A DNA stretch of 11,550 nt, taken from the NCBI GenBank assembly GCA_003661905.1, contig QMXA01000004.1, forward strand, positions 1-11,550. The letters run 5' to 3'. The notes beneath the pieces are model-generated. The model did no database searches, had not been told where the DNA came from, and was given only the letters and a program-made list of their open reading frames with translations. The DNA is from Thermoprotei archaeon. GTDB lineage: Archaea > Thermoproteota > Thermoprotei_A > Sulfolobales > Ignisphaeraceae. The position numbers and the translations under genes are program-made. Positions 1 to 7,281 of the stretch are shown here, in pieces; the stretch's first letter is position 1, and each line of letters starts with the position of its first letter.

Positions 1-1
1 A

Positions 2-481
2 TGGGGAATAGACTCTAAAGGCGAATTAACAGACAATCCAAACATAGTGTTGAAGGAGGGAGCTGTTCTACCTTTAGGCGGTTTAGGGGAGATTCTAGGA
101 GGTCATAAGGGCTCAGGCTTAGCCCTCACCATAGACATACTATGTGGTATCTTAACCGGAGCTAATTGGGGACCCTATGTAGGGCCAAAGGATAAACCAG
201 CTAATGTTGGTCATTTCATGGTAGCAATAAATATTGAAGAATTCCTACCACTTCAAGAATTCCTAGAGAGAATGGAAAAATTAAGAACATATATAAAATC
301 ACTTCCCAAACATCCCAAGGCAAAAAGAATATGGATTCCTGGAGAAAAATCATGGCTAACAATGCAAACAAGGCTCAAGAAAGGAATACCAATACATAAA
401 GCAATACTAAACGATATAGAGAAAATAGCAAGAGAGTTAAATCTAAAATTTGAACTCGAAGACTTAAGGAAAAGAACTTAG
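2..481 (+). CDS. Malate/L-lactate dehydrogenase, Ldh2 family, C-terminal part (5' truncated by window edge)
   Basis: The reading frame is open from base 2, so this is the last ~159 residues of a longer protein; a GTG at 47 is internal, not the start. The family is the Ldh2/MdhA type of NAD(P)-dependent 2-hydroxyacid dehydrogenase, unrelated to Rossmann-fold malate dehydrogenases. The sequence shows the family signatures: a WGID segment followed by TDNP, then LPLGG, the nucleotide-binding GGHKGSGLAL segment, and GHFMVAINIEEF near the C-terminus. The usual family length is about 330-360 residues, so roughly half is missing upstream. Members reduce oxaloacetate, pyruvate or related 2-oxoacids, and the substrate cannot be told from this fragment. 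The next gene is convergent, 67 bp away. Family assignment is firm; substrate is open. Confidence 0.85.
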   Translation, partial: WGIDSKGELTDNPNIVLKEGAVLPLGGLGEILGGHKGSGLALTIDILCGILTGANWGPYVGPKDKPANVGHFMVAINIEEFLPLQEFLERMEKLRTYIKSLPKHPKAKRIWIPGEKSWLTMQTRLKKGIPIHKAILNDIEKIARELNLKFELEDLRKRT

Positions 482-548
482 ATCTTGAAATAGAGATATT
501 AAGAGTTGAAATTCATTTGATTCCAATAAATAGTATTTCTGCCTTGAA

Positions 549-1625
549 CTATCTTGTAAATAATTCTTCATCTCTCTTAAGCCTAGGCGTAATCCATGAT
601 GCAGTATATTTACTATACTCATGCTTATATGGAGTTGTATAGATACTCTTAGCTCTCCAACTAAGCAGAAATGATGAAACTACGAAGTAAGAGCTAAGCA
701 CAGTTATAAGCTCATCAAACCATTCATACCTAAACCTACCAAGCATTAGAACTGCTAAGTAATCACCATACTCTTTATTTATGGGTCTTAATACATGGGC
801 ACCAGCTACAAATGGAGTTTCCGTAAGAGCTTTGGAAAGAGCAAGAGCATCTAGAACCCGTCTTGTCCATATGAGTGTTGAGACATATATAACATCACTA
901 GGCAAAGGAAGTTTGAGGACATAGAGACCCACAATTAAAGGCTCTACATGCATCTTATAATGCTTTCTAACCTTTGCATAACTTACTCCAATTTTCCTAG
1001 CAACCTTTGTTAATGGTTGTAAAGCATCCTTTTCTAACTCCTTTATAATTTTCAAGTCCAAAGAATCCTTCTTGATCCTCCTCCTGCCTATGAAAGTTAA
1101 GTCATATTTAAGTGCATCAACATCAGATCTTAACTTCTGAAATCTACTCAAAAGCACTTCAGCATTAAATACATATTCTCCTTCTCTAAAATCAAAGTAT
1201 AAATCGAAACGAGGTCTTCTATAATAGGATTTGAGAACTTCGAATTCATGTATTCTATTCGGTATCTTAGTCACAATATCTTCAAATACTTCCCTATTTG
1301 GGTAGAAATAAGCTAACAAAGTACCTGGAGGAGCGATACTTATCGTATAAAATCTTAAATAATATCTTGGTATTTCGTCTCTACCTAAAGGGGTGTCAGT
1401 CATAATAACAGCTCTATAGAGACCCAAAGACTCATAGTCTATTACAACTCCTAGTTTAATACCAGCGTTTTTTATTGCTTTAAATCTTCGAAATATTATA
1501 GCTATTTCACTGTCTAACTCTTTAGTTAACTCATTTATAGTTGGTATATGCTTGAGACTCAGTAAGTAGGCTAGGAATTCAGCATCCTTAAAACTGAATT
1601 GTGATAATGGATTTTCTCTACTCAT
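549..1625 (-). CDS. Double helix-turn-helix Lrp/AsnC-like transcriptional regulator (archaeal)
   Basis: A 358-residue protein with two winged-HTH-like segments, at about residues 12-56 and 186-226. Each is followed by an alternating strand/helix region like a degenerate RAM effector domain (about 57-135 and 230-330). The second HTH has the AsnC pattern: DSLDLKIIKELEKDA, then LTKVARKIGVS, then AKVRKHY. Ordinary Lrp proteins are about 150 residues, so this looks like two Lrp halves fused in one chain, an arrangement known among archaeal regulators. It starts at ATG 1625 with only a weak SD (AATCAGG). It is transcribed away from the small-protein/stomatin cluster, with a 126 bp divergent intergenic region, so it may control that cluster or itself. 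The ligand and target are unknown. Regulator status is likely; specificity is not visible. Confidence 0.7.
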   Translation of the reverse strand: MSRENPLSQFSFKDAEFLAYLLSLKHIPTINELTKELDSEIAIIFRRFKAIKNAGIKLGVVIDYESLGLYRAVIMTDTPLGRDEIPRYYLRFYTISIAPPGTLLAYFYPNREVFEDIVTKIPNRIHEFEVLKSYYRRPRFDLYFDFREGEYVFNAEVLLSRFQKLRSDVDALKYDLTFIGRRRIKKDSLDLKIIKELEKDALQPLTKVARKIGVSYAKVRKHYKMHVEPLIVGLYVLKLPLPSDVIYVSTLIWTRRVLDALALSKALTETPFVAGAHVLRPINKEYGDYLAVLMLGRFRYEWFDELITVLSSYFVVSSFLLSWRAKSIYTTPYKHEYSKYTASWITPRLKRDEELFTR

Positions 1626-1751
1626 CCTGATTATCTCTGTGATTGAGCCTTTTTTACCTTAACTATTTACATATTTTAACTTCCCATGTGTCATAGCATG
1701 TGAAAAAATACGAATATTGATGTAGATCAGATTAATTGAGCGGGTAGAGGT
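1626..1751. promoter_or_regulatory. Divergent intergenic promoter region between regulator and small-protein gene
   Basis: This 126 bp AT-rich gap must hold promoters for the regulator (minus) and the 53-residue ORF (plus). On the minus strand an A/T stretch around 1655-1680 could be a TATA box. On the plus strand an A-rich run near 1703-1712 lies about 45 bp before the ATG at 1752. No clear operator palindrome was recognised. The elements are inferred from base composition only. Confidence 0.35.
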
Positions 1752-1913
1752 ATGGCTCTCAACAAAATTCTCATAAAACTAGCCACCGAGCCTAAGACTA
1801 AGACAGCTATTAACATAGCATCTAAAGTTCTTCCAGTAGCAGCAATAATGGCTATAATGGCAAGTGTTGAGCCCCTTGAAGGAGACGAAATACCAGATGC
1901 AGAAACTTTCTAA
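1752..1913 (+). CDS. Small hydrophobic/acidic protein, 53 residues, unknown function
   Basis: A short ORF, ATG at 1752 to TAA at 1911-1913, preceded directly by GGTAGAGGT, which can serve as a closely spaced SD. The product starts with a basic amphipathic stretch (MALNKILIKLATEPKTKTA). A hydrophobic helix follows at about residues 19-38 (INIASKVLPVAAIMAIMA), and the tail is acidic (EPLEGDEIPDAETF). The hydrophobic part is long enough for one membrane pass or a membrane-lying helix, and the charge layout would place the N-terminus inside. It is followed after 77 bp by stomatin, which probably has its own promoter. I recognise no family. The clean start signal and domain-like charge pattern favour a real gene, but at this length chance cannot be excluded. 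Confidence 0.5.
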   Translation: MALNKILIKLATEPKTKTAINIASKVLPVAAIMAIMASVEPLEGDEIPDAETF

Positions 1914-1965
1914 AAATATTCCTTTTTTAATATGACATTTCATTATTTGCTCGGAGTCTTCTTAG

Positions 1966-1973
1966 TTTATTAT
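1966..1973 (+). promoter_or_regulatory. Probable TATA box of the stomatin gene (leaderless transcript)
   Basis: The motif tttattat lies about 20 bp before the ATG at 1991 and no SD precedes that ATG. This spacing suits an archaeal promoter whose transcript starts at or very near the start codon. Inferred from position and composition only. Confidence 0.4.
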
Positions 1974-1990
1974 CTTTTTAGTTTAAGTGT

Positions 1991-2800
1991 ATGTTGGGTG
2001 AGTATTTGGATCCTCTTACACTAGCTCTTGTATTTTTAGGTGCTGTTATTGGTATAGCTCTTCTATCAGCAAGTATTAAGATTGTGAGAGAGTATGAGCG
2101 TGGTATTGTATTTAGACTTGGCAGACTTGTAGGTGCTAAGGGTCCTGGGCTATTCTTCATAATACCATTTGTTGATAGAATGGTTAAGACAGACTTGAGG
2201 CTTGTAGCTATAGATGTGCCTAAGCAAAATGTAATAACTAAGGATAATGTTAGTGTAAATGTTGATGCTGTAGTTTACTACAGGATAGTGGATCCTGTAA
2301 AGGTTGTTGTTAGGGTTAGGAATTATAACTATGCAGTTGCTCTCTATGCACAAACAACTCTTAGAGATATTGTTGGTCAAGCGGAACTAGATGATCTACT
2401 CACAAAGAGAGAAGAGCTCAATAAGAGGCTTCAATCCATACTTGATGAAATGACTTCTCCATGGGGTGTTAAAGTTGTTGCTGTAACGATTAAGGATGTT
2501 GAACTTCCAGAAGCTATGAGGAGAGCCATGGCTAAACAAGCTGAAGCTGAGAGATGGAGAAGAGCAAGAGTTCTAGAAGCTGAGGGTGAAAGACAAGCAG
2601 CTAAGATAATGGTTGATGCTGCTACAATATATGAACAACACCCAATAGCTCTAAGACTTAGAGAACTACAGACAATGGTTGAAATAGCTAGAGAAAAGAA
2701 CTTAGTAATAATAGCAGAAACTACATCAGCTCTAGGAGCAGTTGCAGGAACCGCAACTGCAATCTCTAAAGCAACTCAGAAAGGAAGAAGTAGAAGTTAA
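1991..2800 (+). CDS. Stomatin/slipin (SPFH/band 7 membrane protein)
   Basis: A 269-residue protein with an N-terminal membrane helix (about residues 8-27) and an SPFH/band-7 domain (about 30-180). The domain carries typical slipin segments: VREYERGIVFRLGR, GPGLFFIIPF, and DVPKQNVITKDNVSVNVDAVVYYR. A charged coiled-coil region rich in Ala/Glu/Arg follows (about 175-210). The C-terminus is weakly hydrophobic (LVIIAETTSALGAVAGTAT). Slipins form membrane-associated oligomers and organise membrane domains. In Pyrococcus horikoshii the neighbouring NfeD protease cleaves the stomatin C-terminal hydrophobic region (known for PH1510/PH1511); the same relation is inferred here from the gene pairing. 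The start is ATG without an SD, probably leaderless. The NfeD gene follows after about 55 bp. Confidence 0.93.
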   Translation: MLGEYLDPLTLALVFLGAVIGIALLSASIKIVREYERGIVFRLGRLVGAKGPGLFFIIPFVDRMVKTDLRLVAIDVPKQNVITKDNVSVNVDAVVYYRIVDPVKVVVRVRNYNYAVALYAQTTLRDIVGQAELDDLLTKREELNKRLQSILDEMTSPWGVKVVAVTIKDVELPEAMRRAMAKQAEAERWRRARVLEAEGERQAAKIMVDAATIYEQHPIALRLRELQTMVEIAREKNLVIIAETTSALGAVAGTATAISKATQKGRSRS

Positions 2801-2855
2801 AGGATCAGTAGCTTGTATTATCCGAATTAGAGAATTTTCTAGAGGGCTAGGCAGA

Positions 2856-4214
2856 GTGAAGAAGCAAGTGATGCTATACTCAATTTACATCTTTGCGGCT
2901 ACCTTACTTCTATTCATGAATATAGTAGCACATGCTTATCCATATGAAACATCCCAGAATGCTGTTGTAGTTAGTATAGAGGGGTATATGTCCAACATAA
3001 ATCCAGGAACTGCTGAATGTATTGTGGATGCACTTAACTATGCAGAACAACTCAATTCTCCATTAATAATAGAACTCGATACGTATGGTGGCTGGCTCGA
3101 TTCAGCATTTGTAATAGGAGATGCTATACTGAAGGCCAAAGTACCTGTTATAGGATATGTACGTGGCGGTAAAGCTCTTAGTGCAGGGACATTAATACTA
3201 TTACCAACACATATTGCTGTTATGAGTCCTTGGAGTGTTATAGGTGCTATGCAGCCTATTTACTATGACCCATTTACAGGGAAAGTGACTTATGTCAATG
3301 AATCTAAAATAATAAATCCAATACTTGAAAAAGTAAGGTTATATGCAGGAAGTAGAGGAAGGAACATCACTACAGCTGAAAGATTTGTAAAGGAGAATCT
3401 AGTTTTATCAGCTGATGAAGCTAAGAGTTATGGTATTATCGACTTTGTAGCATCATCTACTGAGGAGGTTTTAAGTAGAATTAATGGTGTGAAGGTTAAA
3501 GTCTATGATAATGTAACATACATAATAAGGACTAAGAGCTATACAAGGTATAGCTGTAGTGTAAGATCTCAAATGACATCACTTCTAAGTGATCCATTGA
3601 TTTCGAGCGTATTAACATCAATAGGGATGTTTGTACTCATTCTATCGTTAATAAGTGGTCATTTAGTAATTGCTCCTTTAGGCTTAGCACTATTAATTCT
3701 AGGACTTGTAGGATCAGGATTCAATGTTAATTTAGCAGCAATATTCCTAGTTCTCTTAGGATCCATACTACTAGCCATAGAGCTACTTGTACTACCTGGT
3801 TTTGGAGTTGTAGGTATTTCAGGCATTATAATGCTAATATTTGGTATTGCTTTACTACCTGTTACAGGTCCTACAACCATTGCCAATCCTGAAGAATATT
3901 TCTCAAGACTAAGAACATTTGCAATAGCACTAGGTTTAGGTTTTGGAAGTTTCGCTGCTTTCGTAGTCTACAAAGTTATAAAGGCTAAGAGAGCTAGAGT
4001 CACTATATTCACACTAGAAGGAAAAGTAGGAAGAGCTGTAGATAAACTCGAACCTGGAAAGCTAGGCTACGTATTAATTGAAGGAGAGTATTGGAAGGCT
4101 ATTGCTGAGGAACCCATAGAACCTAATGAAGAAGTAATTGTAGTTAAATCAGAAGATATGACTCTCTATGTTAAGAAAGTCAAACGTGAAAGCGAAGGAG
4201 AAACTAGTACATAA
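2856..4214 (+). CDS. NfeD-family membrane serine protease (ClpP-like N-terminal domain, stomatin partner)
   Basis: Long-form NfeD. A signal peptide spans about residues 1-27 with a likely AHA/YPY cleavage site. A ClpP/SppA-like protease domain follows to about 235. Then come four to five membrane helices (about 253-373) and a C-terminal OB-fold NfeD domain (about 383-447). By comparison with P. horikoshii PH1510, the catalytic Ser/Lys dyad should be Ser109 (in ALSAGT) and Lys151 (in ESKIINPI). The LDTYGG segment matches the oxyanion/substrate-strand region. The frame opens back to 2742 inside stomatin, but that adds a charged tail ahead of the signal peptide. I therefore chose GTG 2856, with an AGAGGG SD at 2841-2846; ATG 2871 is the alternative. 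Expected role: cleaving membrane-associated substrates such as the neighbouring stomatin's C-terminus. Confidence 0.9.
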   Translation: MKKQVMLYSIYIFAATLLLFMNIVAHAYPYETSQNAVVVSIEGYMSNINPGTAECIVDALNYAEQLNSPLIIELDTYGGWLDSAFVIGDAILKAKVPVIGYVRGGKALSAGTLILLPTHIAVMSPWSVIGAMQPIYYDPFTGKVTYVNESKIINPILEKVRLYAGSRGRNITTAERFVKENLVLSADEAKSYGIIDFVASSTEEVLSRINGVKVKVYDNVTYIIRTKSYTRYSCSVRSQMTSLLSDPLISSVLTSIGMFVLILSLISGHLVIAPLGLALLILGLVGSGFNVNLAAIFLVLLGSILLAIELLVLPGFGVVGISGIIMLIFGIALLPVTGPTTIANPEEYFSRLRTFAIALGLGFGSFAAFVVYKVIKAKRARVTIFTLEGKVGRAVDKLEPGKLGYVLIEGEYWKAIAEEPIEPNEEVIVVKSEDMTLYVKKVKRESEGETST

Positions 4215-4253
4215 TATAATTCTTCTTACAAAACTCATATTAGGGTAGATACC

Positions 4254-5069
4254 ATGAATCTAAAATACTTAGTAATAATCATTGCGGTAATAATCATAAT
4301 AGTGGTAGCGACTAGTATAGTAATAGAATTACTGTATAGAGAAGGTGTTGAAGTAGAGATTACAACACCTCCAATAAATATGACAAATATAACTATTGGA
4401 TCTGAAATCTTCTTGCCTTACCCACGAATTAAAGGAGATATAAGTTTAGAAGAAGCATTATCTATGAGGAGGAGCATTAGGGAATACAAAGACATTTCCT
4501 TAACATTGGAGCAATTATCGCAACTATTATGGGCTGCTCAAGGAATTAATGAAGTACGTCGCGGATTTAGAACTGCTCCAAGCGCTGGAGCAACATATCC
4601 ATTAGAAGTATATGTTGTTATCCGTCCCAATGGAGTGAAAGGACTACCTGCAGGTATTTATCACTATAACATCCGTAGACATTCACTAACAGTTATAAAA
4701 TTAGGTGATTTTAGGAAAGAACTTACAGAAGCTGCTTTGGGTCAAACATGGGTTTACGAAGCTCCGATAAATATAGTTATAACAGCTATATATGAAAGGA
4801 CAACAAGGCGGTATGGTGAGAGAGGTATTAGATATGTGCATATGGAGGTAGGTCATGTTGGTCAGAACGTATATCTTCAAGCAGCTGCTTTAGAGCTAGG
4901 AACAGTTGTAATTGGGGCTTTTTACGATGGTGAAGTTCGAGAAATTATAGGAGCATCAAAAGATGAACATCCGCTCTATATCATGCCTGTTGGAGTACCT
5001 GAAAAACTGTATAGACTCAATTATGAAGATTTAATAAAGTACTATGAAAGACAGAGATCAGGAAGTTAA
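4254..5069 (+). CDS. Membrane-anchored SagB-type nitroreductase-family flavoprotein
   Basis: A 271-residue protein. Residues 5-27 form an almost uninterrupted hydrophobic helix that looks like an uncleaved anchor. A SagB/ThcOx-like nitroreductase domain runs from about 63 to 262. FMN-contact features typical of the family are visible: LEEALSMRRSIREY (Arg72, Arg73, Ser74), APSAGATYPLEVY (108-120), and a late GAFYDGEVREIIG plus MPVGVPE segment. SagB-type enzymes oxidise azolines in peptide natural products, but many archaeal members have no known substrate and no peptide-modification partners are seen here. It starts 39 bp after the NfeD stop and is probably co-transcribed, suggesting a membrane-linked redox role. 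Which side of the membrane the flavin domain occupies cannot be decided. The convergent thymidylate kinase ends only 7 bp away. Confidence 0.85.
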   Translation: MNLKYLVIIIAVIIIIVVATSIVIELLYREGVEVEITTPPINMTNITIGSEIFLPYPRIKGDISLEEALSMRRSIREYKDISLTLEQLSQLLWAAQGINEVRRGFRTAPSAGATYPLEVYVVIRPNGVKGLPAGIYHYNIRRHSLTVIKLGDFRKELTEAALGQTWVYEAPINIVITAIYERTTRRYGERGIRYVHMEVGHVGQNVYLQAAALELGTVVIGAFYDGEVREIIGASKDEHPLYIMPVGVPEKLYRLNYEDLIKYYERQRSGS

Positions 5070-5076
5070 TTCTAAA

Positions 5077-5682
5077 TTACACTAAACCTCTTTCTTTAAG
5101 CAATTTTAGAATATATCTCCATACTTCATCTATAACCGTGTTAAGAGATTTCATAGCATCTACATATATCAGCTCTCCTTCTCTAATGAGATCTAGGTAT
5201 ATTTCTCTAGCTTTTTCAATTATCGCCAGTTTTTCAAAATGAGGCCATTCAGATGTAGCACTTGCTCTTCTCCTTAATCCTTCCTCAGGTTCTACATCTA
5301 AATAAATTGCTAAATCTGGTTTAGGTGCCCAATTATTAAGAATCTTAATCCACTTAATACTAGCTCCCTTAGCTCCTTGATAAGCTATTGAAGAGTGGTA
5401 ATATCTATCGGCTACAACTATAGTACCTTTCTTAAGCGCGGGCTCTATAATCTCCTTCACATGCATATATCTATCAGCAGCTAGTGCTAGTGCTTCTAAC
5501 TCTGGTTTTAGATATTTTTCAGGAAGTTGCTTAAGTGCTTTTGAAAACGGACTTGTGTAGGGTTCATGAGTATAGATAACTTCAATACCTAGTTCTTTAA
5601 TTCTCTTAACAATTTCTAGAGCGACTCTTGTCTTACCTGCACCATCTATGCCTTCAATAACTATGAGTATTCCTCTTCTCAA
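5077..5682 (-). CDS. tmk: Thymidylate kinase (dTMP kinase)
   Basis: Phosphorylates dTMP to dTDP using ATP in dTTP synthesis. The 201-residue length is normal for the family. Visible motifs are the P-loop EGIDGAGKT (residues 10-18), the HEP motif after strand 2 (39-41), the DRY motif (92-94) with HSSIAYQGA, a YLDVEPEEGLRRR LID region (127-139), and DAM near the C-terminus. The start is TTG at 5682: an in-frame TAA lies two codons upstream, and no other start precedes the P-loop. An SD-like GAGGTG lies 7 nt ahead, inside the end of the upstream gene, which this gene overlaps by 29 nt, implying translational coupling. It is last in the six-gene operon. Confidence 0.93.
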   Translation of the reverse strand: MRRGILIVIEGIDGAGKTRVALEIVKRIKELGIEVIYTHEPYTSPFSKALKQLPEKYLKPELEALALAADRYMHVKEIIEPALKKGTIVVADRYYHSSIAYQGAKGASIKWIKILNNWAPKPDLAIYLDVEPEEGLRRRASATSEWPHFEKLAIIEKAREIYLDLIREGELIYVDAMKSLNTVIDEVWRYILKLLKERGLV

Positions 5683-6073
5683 TAATTAAGACACCTCTAT
5701 CTCCATCGAAATATGCATGGTAACCACTCTTAATAGTATTGAGGTATTTATGGGGGATTCCTATAGCTAGTGGTATGTTTGAAATTACACATCCAACTAT
5801 GATTACGGGATCAGGATCTACAGTTATTATTGCTGAAGGAGCTAGTCCTTTCTTATACAATGCATAAATTATGTAGGAACCAACTGTACTTCCTCTACTG
5901 CGAGGTATAATTAGGATCTTTTTCGCTATGACTCTATTTCGGGCATTACTATCACGTGCAACTATTTTGCTTGTTTCAAGATCTACATCTCCTAAAAATG
6001 AAATAGGAGTTCTTGAAACTACAACTTCACCTTCTACACAACCTCCTACTATAGTCTTTACCTTAATCTCCAT
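5654..6073 (-). CDS. Phosphomevalonate dehydratase small subunit (DUF126, aconitase-X swivel domain)
   Basis: A 139-residue DUF126 protein, full length for the family. It is the swivel-domain partner of the DUF521 large subunit. Together they dehydrate (R)-mevalonate 5-phosphate to trans-anhydromevalonate 5-phosphate in the modified archaeal mevalonate pathway, known from Aeropyrum pernix. Family features are the GGCVEGEVVVS opening (10-20), the conserved PRSRGSTVGSYIIY loop (57-70; Ser62 is the likely active-site serine) and YFDGDRGVLII near the end. The start is ATG at 6073, preceded by a perfect GGTGAT (6077-6082) that contains the TGA stop of the large subunit. The gene follows the large subunit by 4 nt, and its own 3' end overlaps thymidylate kinase. 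The order large-small is as expected for the complex. Confidence 0.9.
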   Translation of the reverse strand: MEIKVKTIVGGCVEGEVVVSRTPISFLGDVDLETSKIVARDSNARNRVIAKKILIIPRSRGSTVGSYIIYALYKKGLAPSAIITVDPDPVIIVGCVISNIPLAIGIPHKYLNTIKSGYHAYFDGDRGVLIIEKRNTHSY

Positions 6074-6077
6074 GGAA

Positions 6078-7259
6078 TCACCTAGCCATCCTCACTAAAT
6101 CTTGGAGTGATGCTAAGAGAACTTTTACCTTAGCTAATTTCGGTAAGTAATACATAGCTTTCCCTGAGTTTGTAACTACACATTCTATACCCATTTTACG
6201 TAGGGGAGTAGTAACAAAGCATATGTTTGGTGCAAACACCACACCTAGTTTCCTCAATTTACTGGCTAAACCTATGCTCTCAGCAATTTTTAAAACAGAA
6301 TTTGATGTGCATACCCATATGGGTTTTTTAACTCTTCTATCTCTTAATGCTCTTTCCAGTAATTTCAATTCTTCTAAGGAAGCATGAGGACATCCAACAA
6401 ATAATAAATCAGGTTTAGAACACATTTCATTCTTTTCATATACCGCACTTTTCTCATCTATAACTATCTTTTCTAACTCTGATGCACTTGAACTGAACTT
6501 CTTAGCATCAGGTGATATACCTTCAATAATAGTCATAGCAGTATTTGAAGTCGTAGCTATGGATGCTAATAATGCTTTAACACTTACTATATCAAGACCT
6601 ACTTTGGATCTTATGTAAGGTATTGATCCTTGGAGTTCTCTACCCACACTTAACCCTATCAATGATGCAGTTAATGGATCTATTTTATTGAGCCTAAGCT
6701 CTACTAAGAGAGTAGGCTCTCTATTCTCATCAATATGTAACCCTGCTAAGTATGTCTTTCCGATTAATGCAGCCATAAGTGCTAGAGGTCCTCCTTCACG
6801 ATTTGTCTTAGCACCATAGATAGTATTGGCATATATGACTGCACTTGACTCTGCCCACGCTAAATGCTCTCCATACCTAGGTTCTCTAATTATATAAGGT
6901 GTACATGTGAAGTCCTTATGAACTCCTAGATTTTCTAGAATCTTCACTATCTTCAATTGCTTCCAACAATTATCAATGCCTATTAATTGTGTAAATTCAT
7001 GAATACATGCAGCTGAATAAGGATTAGCTGTTGTAAAGACCCTTACTTTATCTCCACTACGAGCAGTATCTCTGAGAAAATCTAATCCTGCATTTCCTAT
7101 GTTAAAGTATGAAACTCCAGAGATATGAGCATGTGAAATATCTATAAGTCTCTCAGCACCAAGAGCTTCACCAACCTTTACTAAAACCTTGATAGCTAAG
7201 GCCAGTGTAGGGCCAAATTCACCTACTAAAGCCTTTTCTTCCCACTTTGTTAAGTACAG
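6078..7259 (-). CDS. Phosphomevalonate dehydratase large subunit (DUF521, aconitase-X), CTG start
   Basis: The catalytic Fe-S subunit for mevalonate 5-phosphate dehydration. The frame is open from 7259, giving 393 residues, normal for the family. It begins LYLTKWEEKALVGEFG, matching the family opening MYLTxEE, then GAERLIDISHAHISGVSY, TANPYSAAC and FTCTPYI. The C-terminal half has FVGCPHASLEE, ICFVTT and VVTNSGKAMYY. Cysteines 119, 290 and 347 are candidate cluster ligands. No ATG, GTG or TTG exists in frame before a TTG at 6956, which would remove 101 conserved residues; two stops (TGA TAA) lie just above CTG 7259. A perfect GGTGAT SD ends 5 nt before that CTG. cis-3-hydroxyproline dehydratase is the alternative function in the family, but the adjacent UbiD gene and small subunit favour the mevalonate pathway. 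Confidence 0.9.
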   Translation of the reverse strand: MYLTKWEEKALVGEFGPTLALAIKVLVKVGEALGAERLIDISHAHISGVSYFNIGNAGLDFLRDTARSGDKVRVFTTANPYSAACIHEFTQLIGIDNCWKQLKIVKILENLGVHKDFTCTPYIIREPRYGEHLAWAESSAVIYANTIYGAKTNREGGPLALMAALIGKTYLAGLHIDENREPTLLVELRLNKIDPLTASLIGLSVGRELQGSIPYIRSKVGLDIVSVKALLASIATTSNTAMTIIEGISPDAKKFSSSASELEKIVIDEKSAVYEKNEMCSKPDLLFVGCPHASLEELKLLERALRDRRVKKPIWVCTSNSVLKIAESIGLASKLRKLGVVFAPNICFVTTPLRKMGIECVVTNSGKAMYYLPKLAKVKVLLASLQDLVRMAR

Positions 7260-7264
7260 TCTTT

Positions 7265-7270
7265 ATCACC
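7265..7270 (-). promoter_or_regulatory. Shine-Dalgarno site deciding the CTG start of the dehydratase large subunit
   Basis: GGTGAT on the minus strand is a full match to the archaeal anti-SD (ATCACC). It lies 5 nt before CTG 7259 and 12 nt after the UbiD stop. No other ATG/GTG/TTG in this frame is served by it. Confidence 0.8.
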
Positions 7271-7281
7271 AAGGAGCTAGG

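Noticed and set aside
482..548. Gap between the dehydrogenase fragment and the regulator
   Set aside because: Only a short AT-rich convergent spacer; no clear terminator hairpin or RNA gene found.
1978..2380. Two minus-strand open frames opposite stomatin
   Set aside because: They lie antisense to a firm stomatin gene, with no SD and unnatural composition.
2742..2855. Extended N-terminus of the NfeD protein beginning inside stomatin
   Set aside because: It would put about 38 charged residues before a clear signal peptide; the GTG at 2856 has an SD-like sequence and gives a normal signal peptide.
3659..3886. Minus-strand open frame within the NfeD gene
   Set aside because: Antisense of a strongly supported gene, with low-complexity Pro/Ser/Thr composition typical of a shadow frame.
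6078..6956. TTG 6956 as the true start of the dehydratase large subunit (292 residues)
   Set aside because: It removes 101 residues of conserved family sequence that are encoded in frame directly upstream, and it has no SD.
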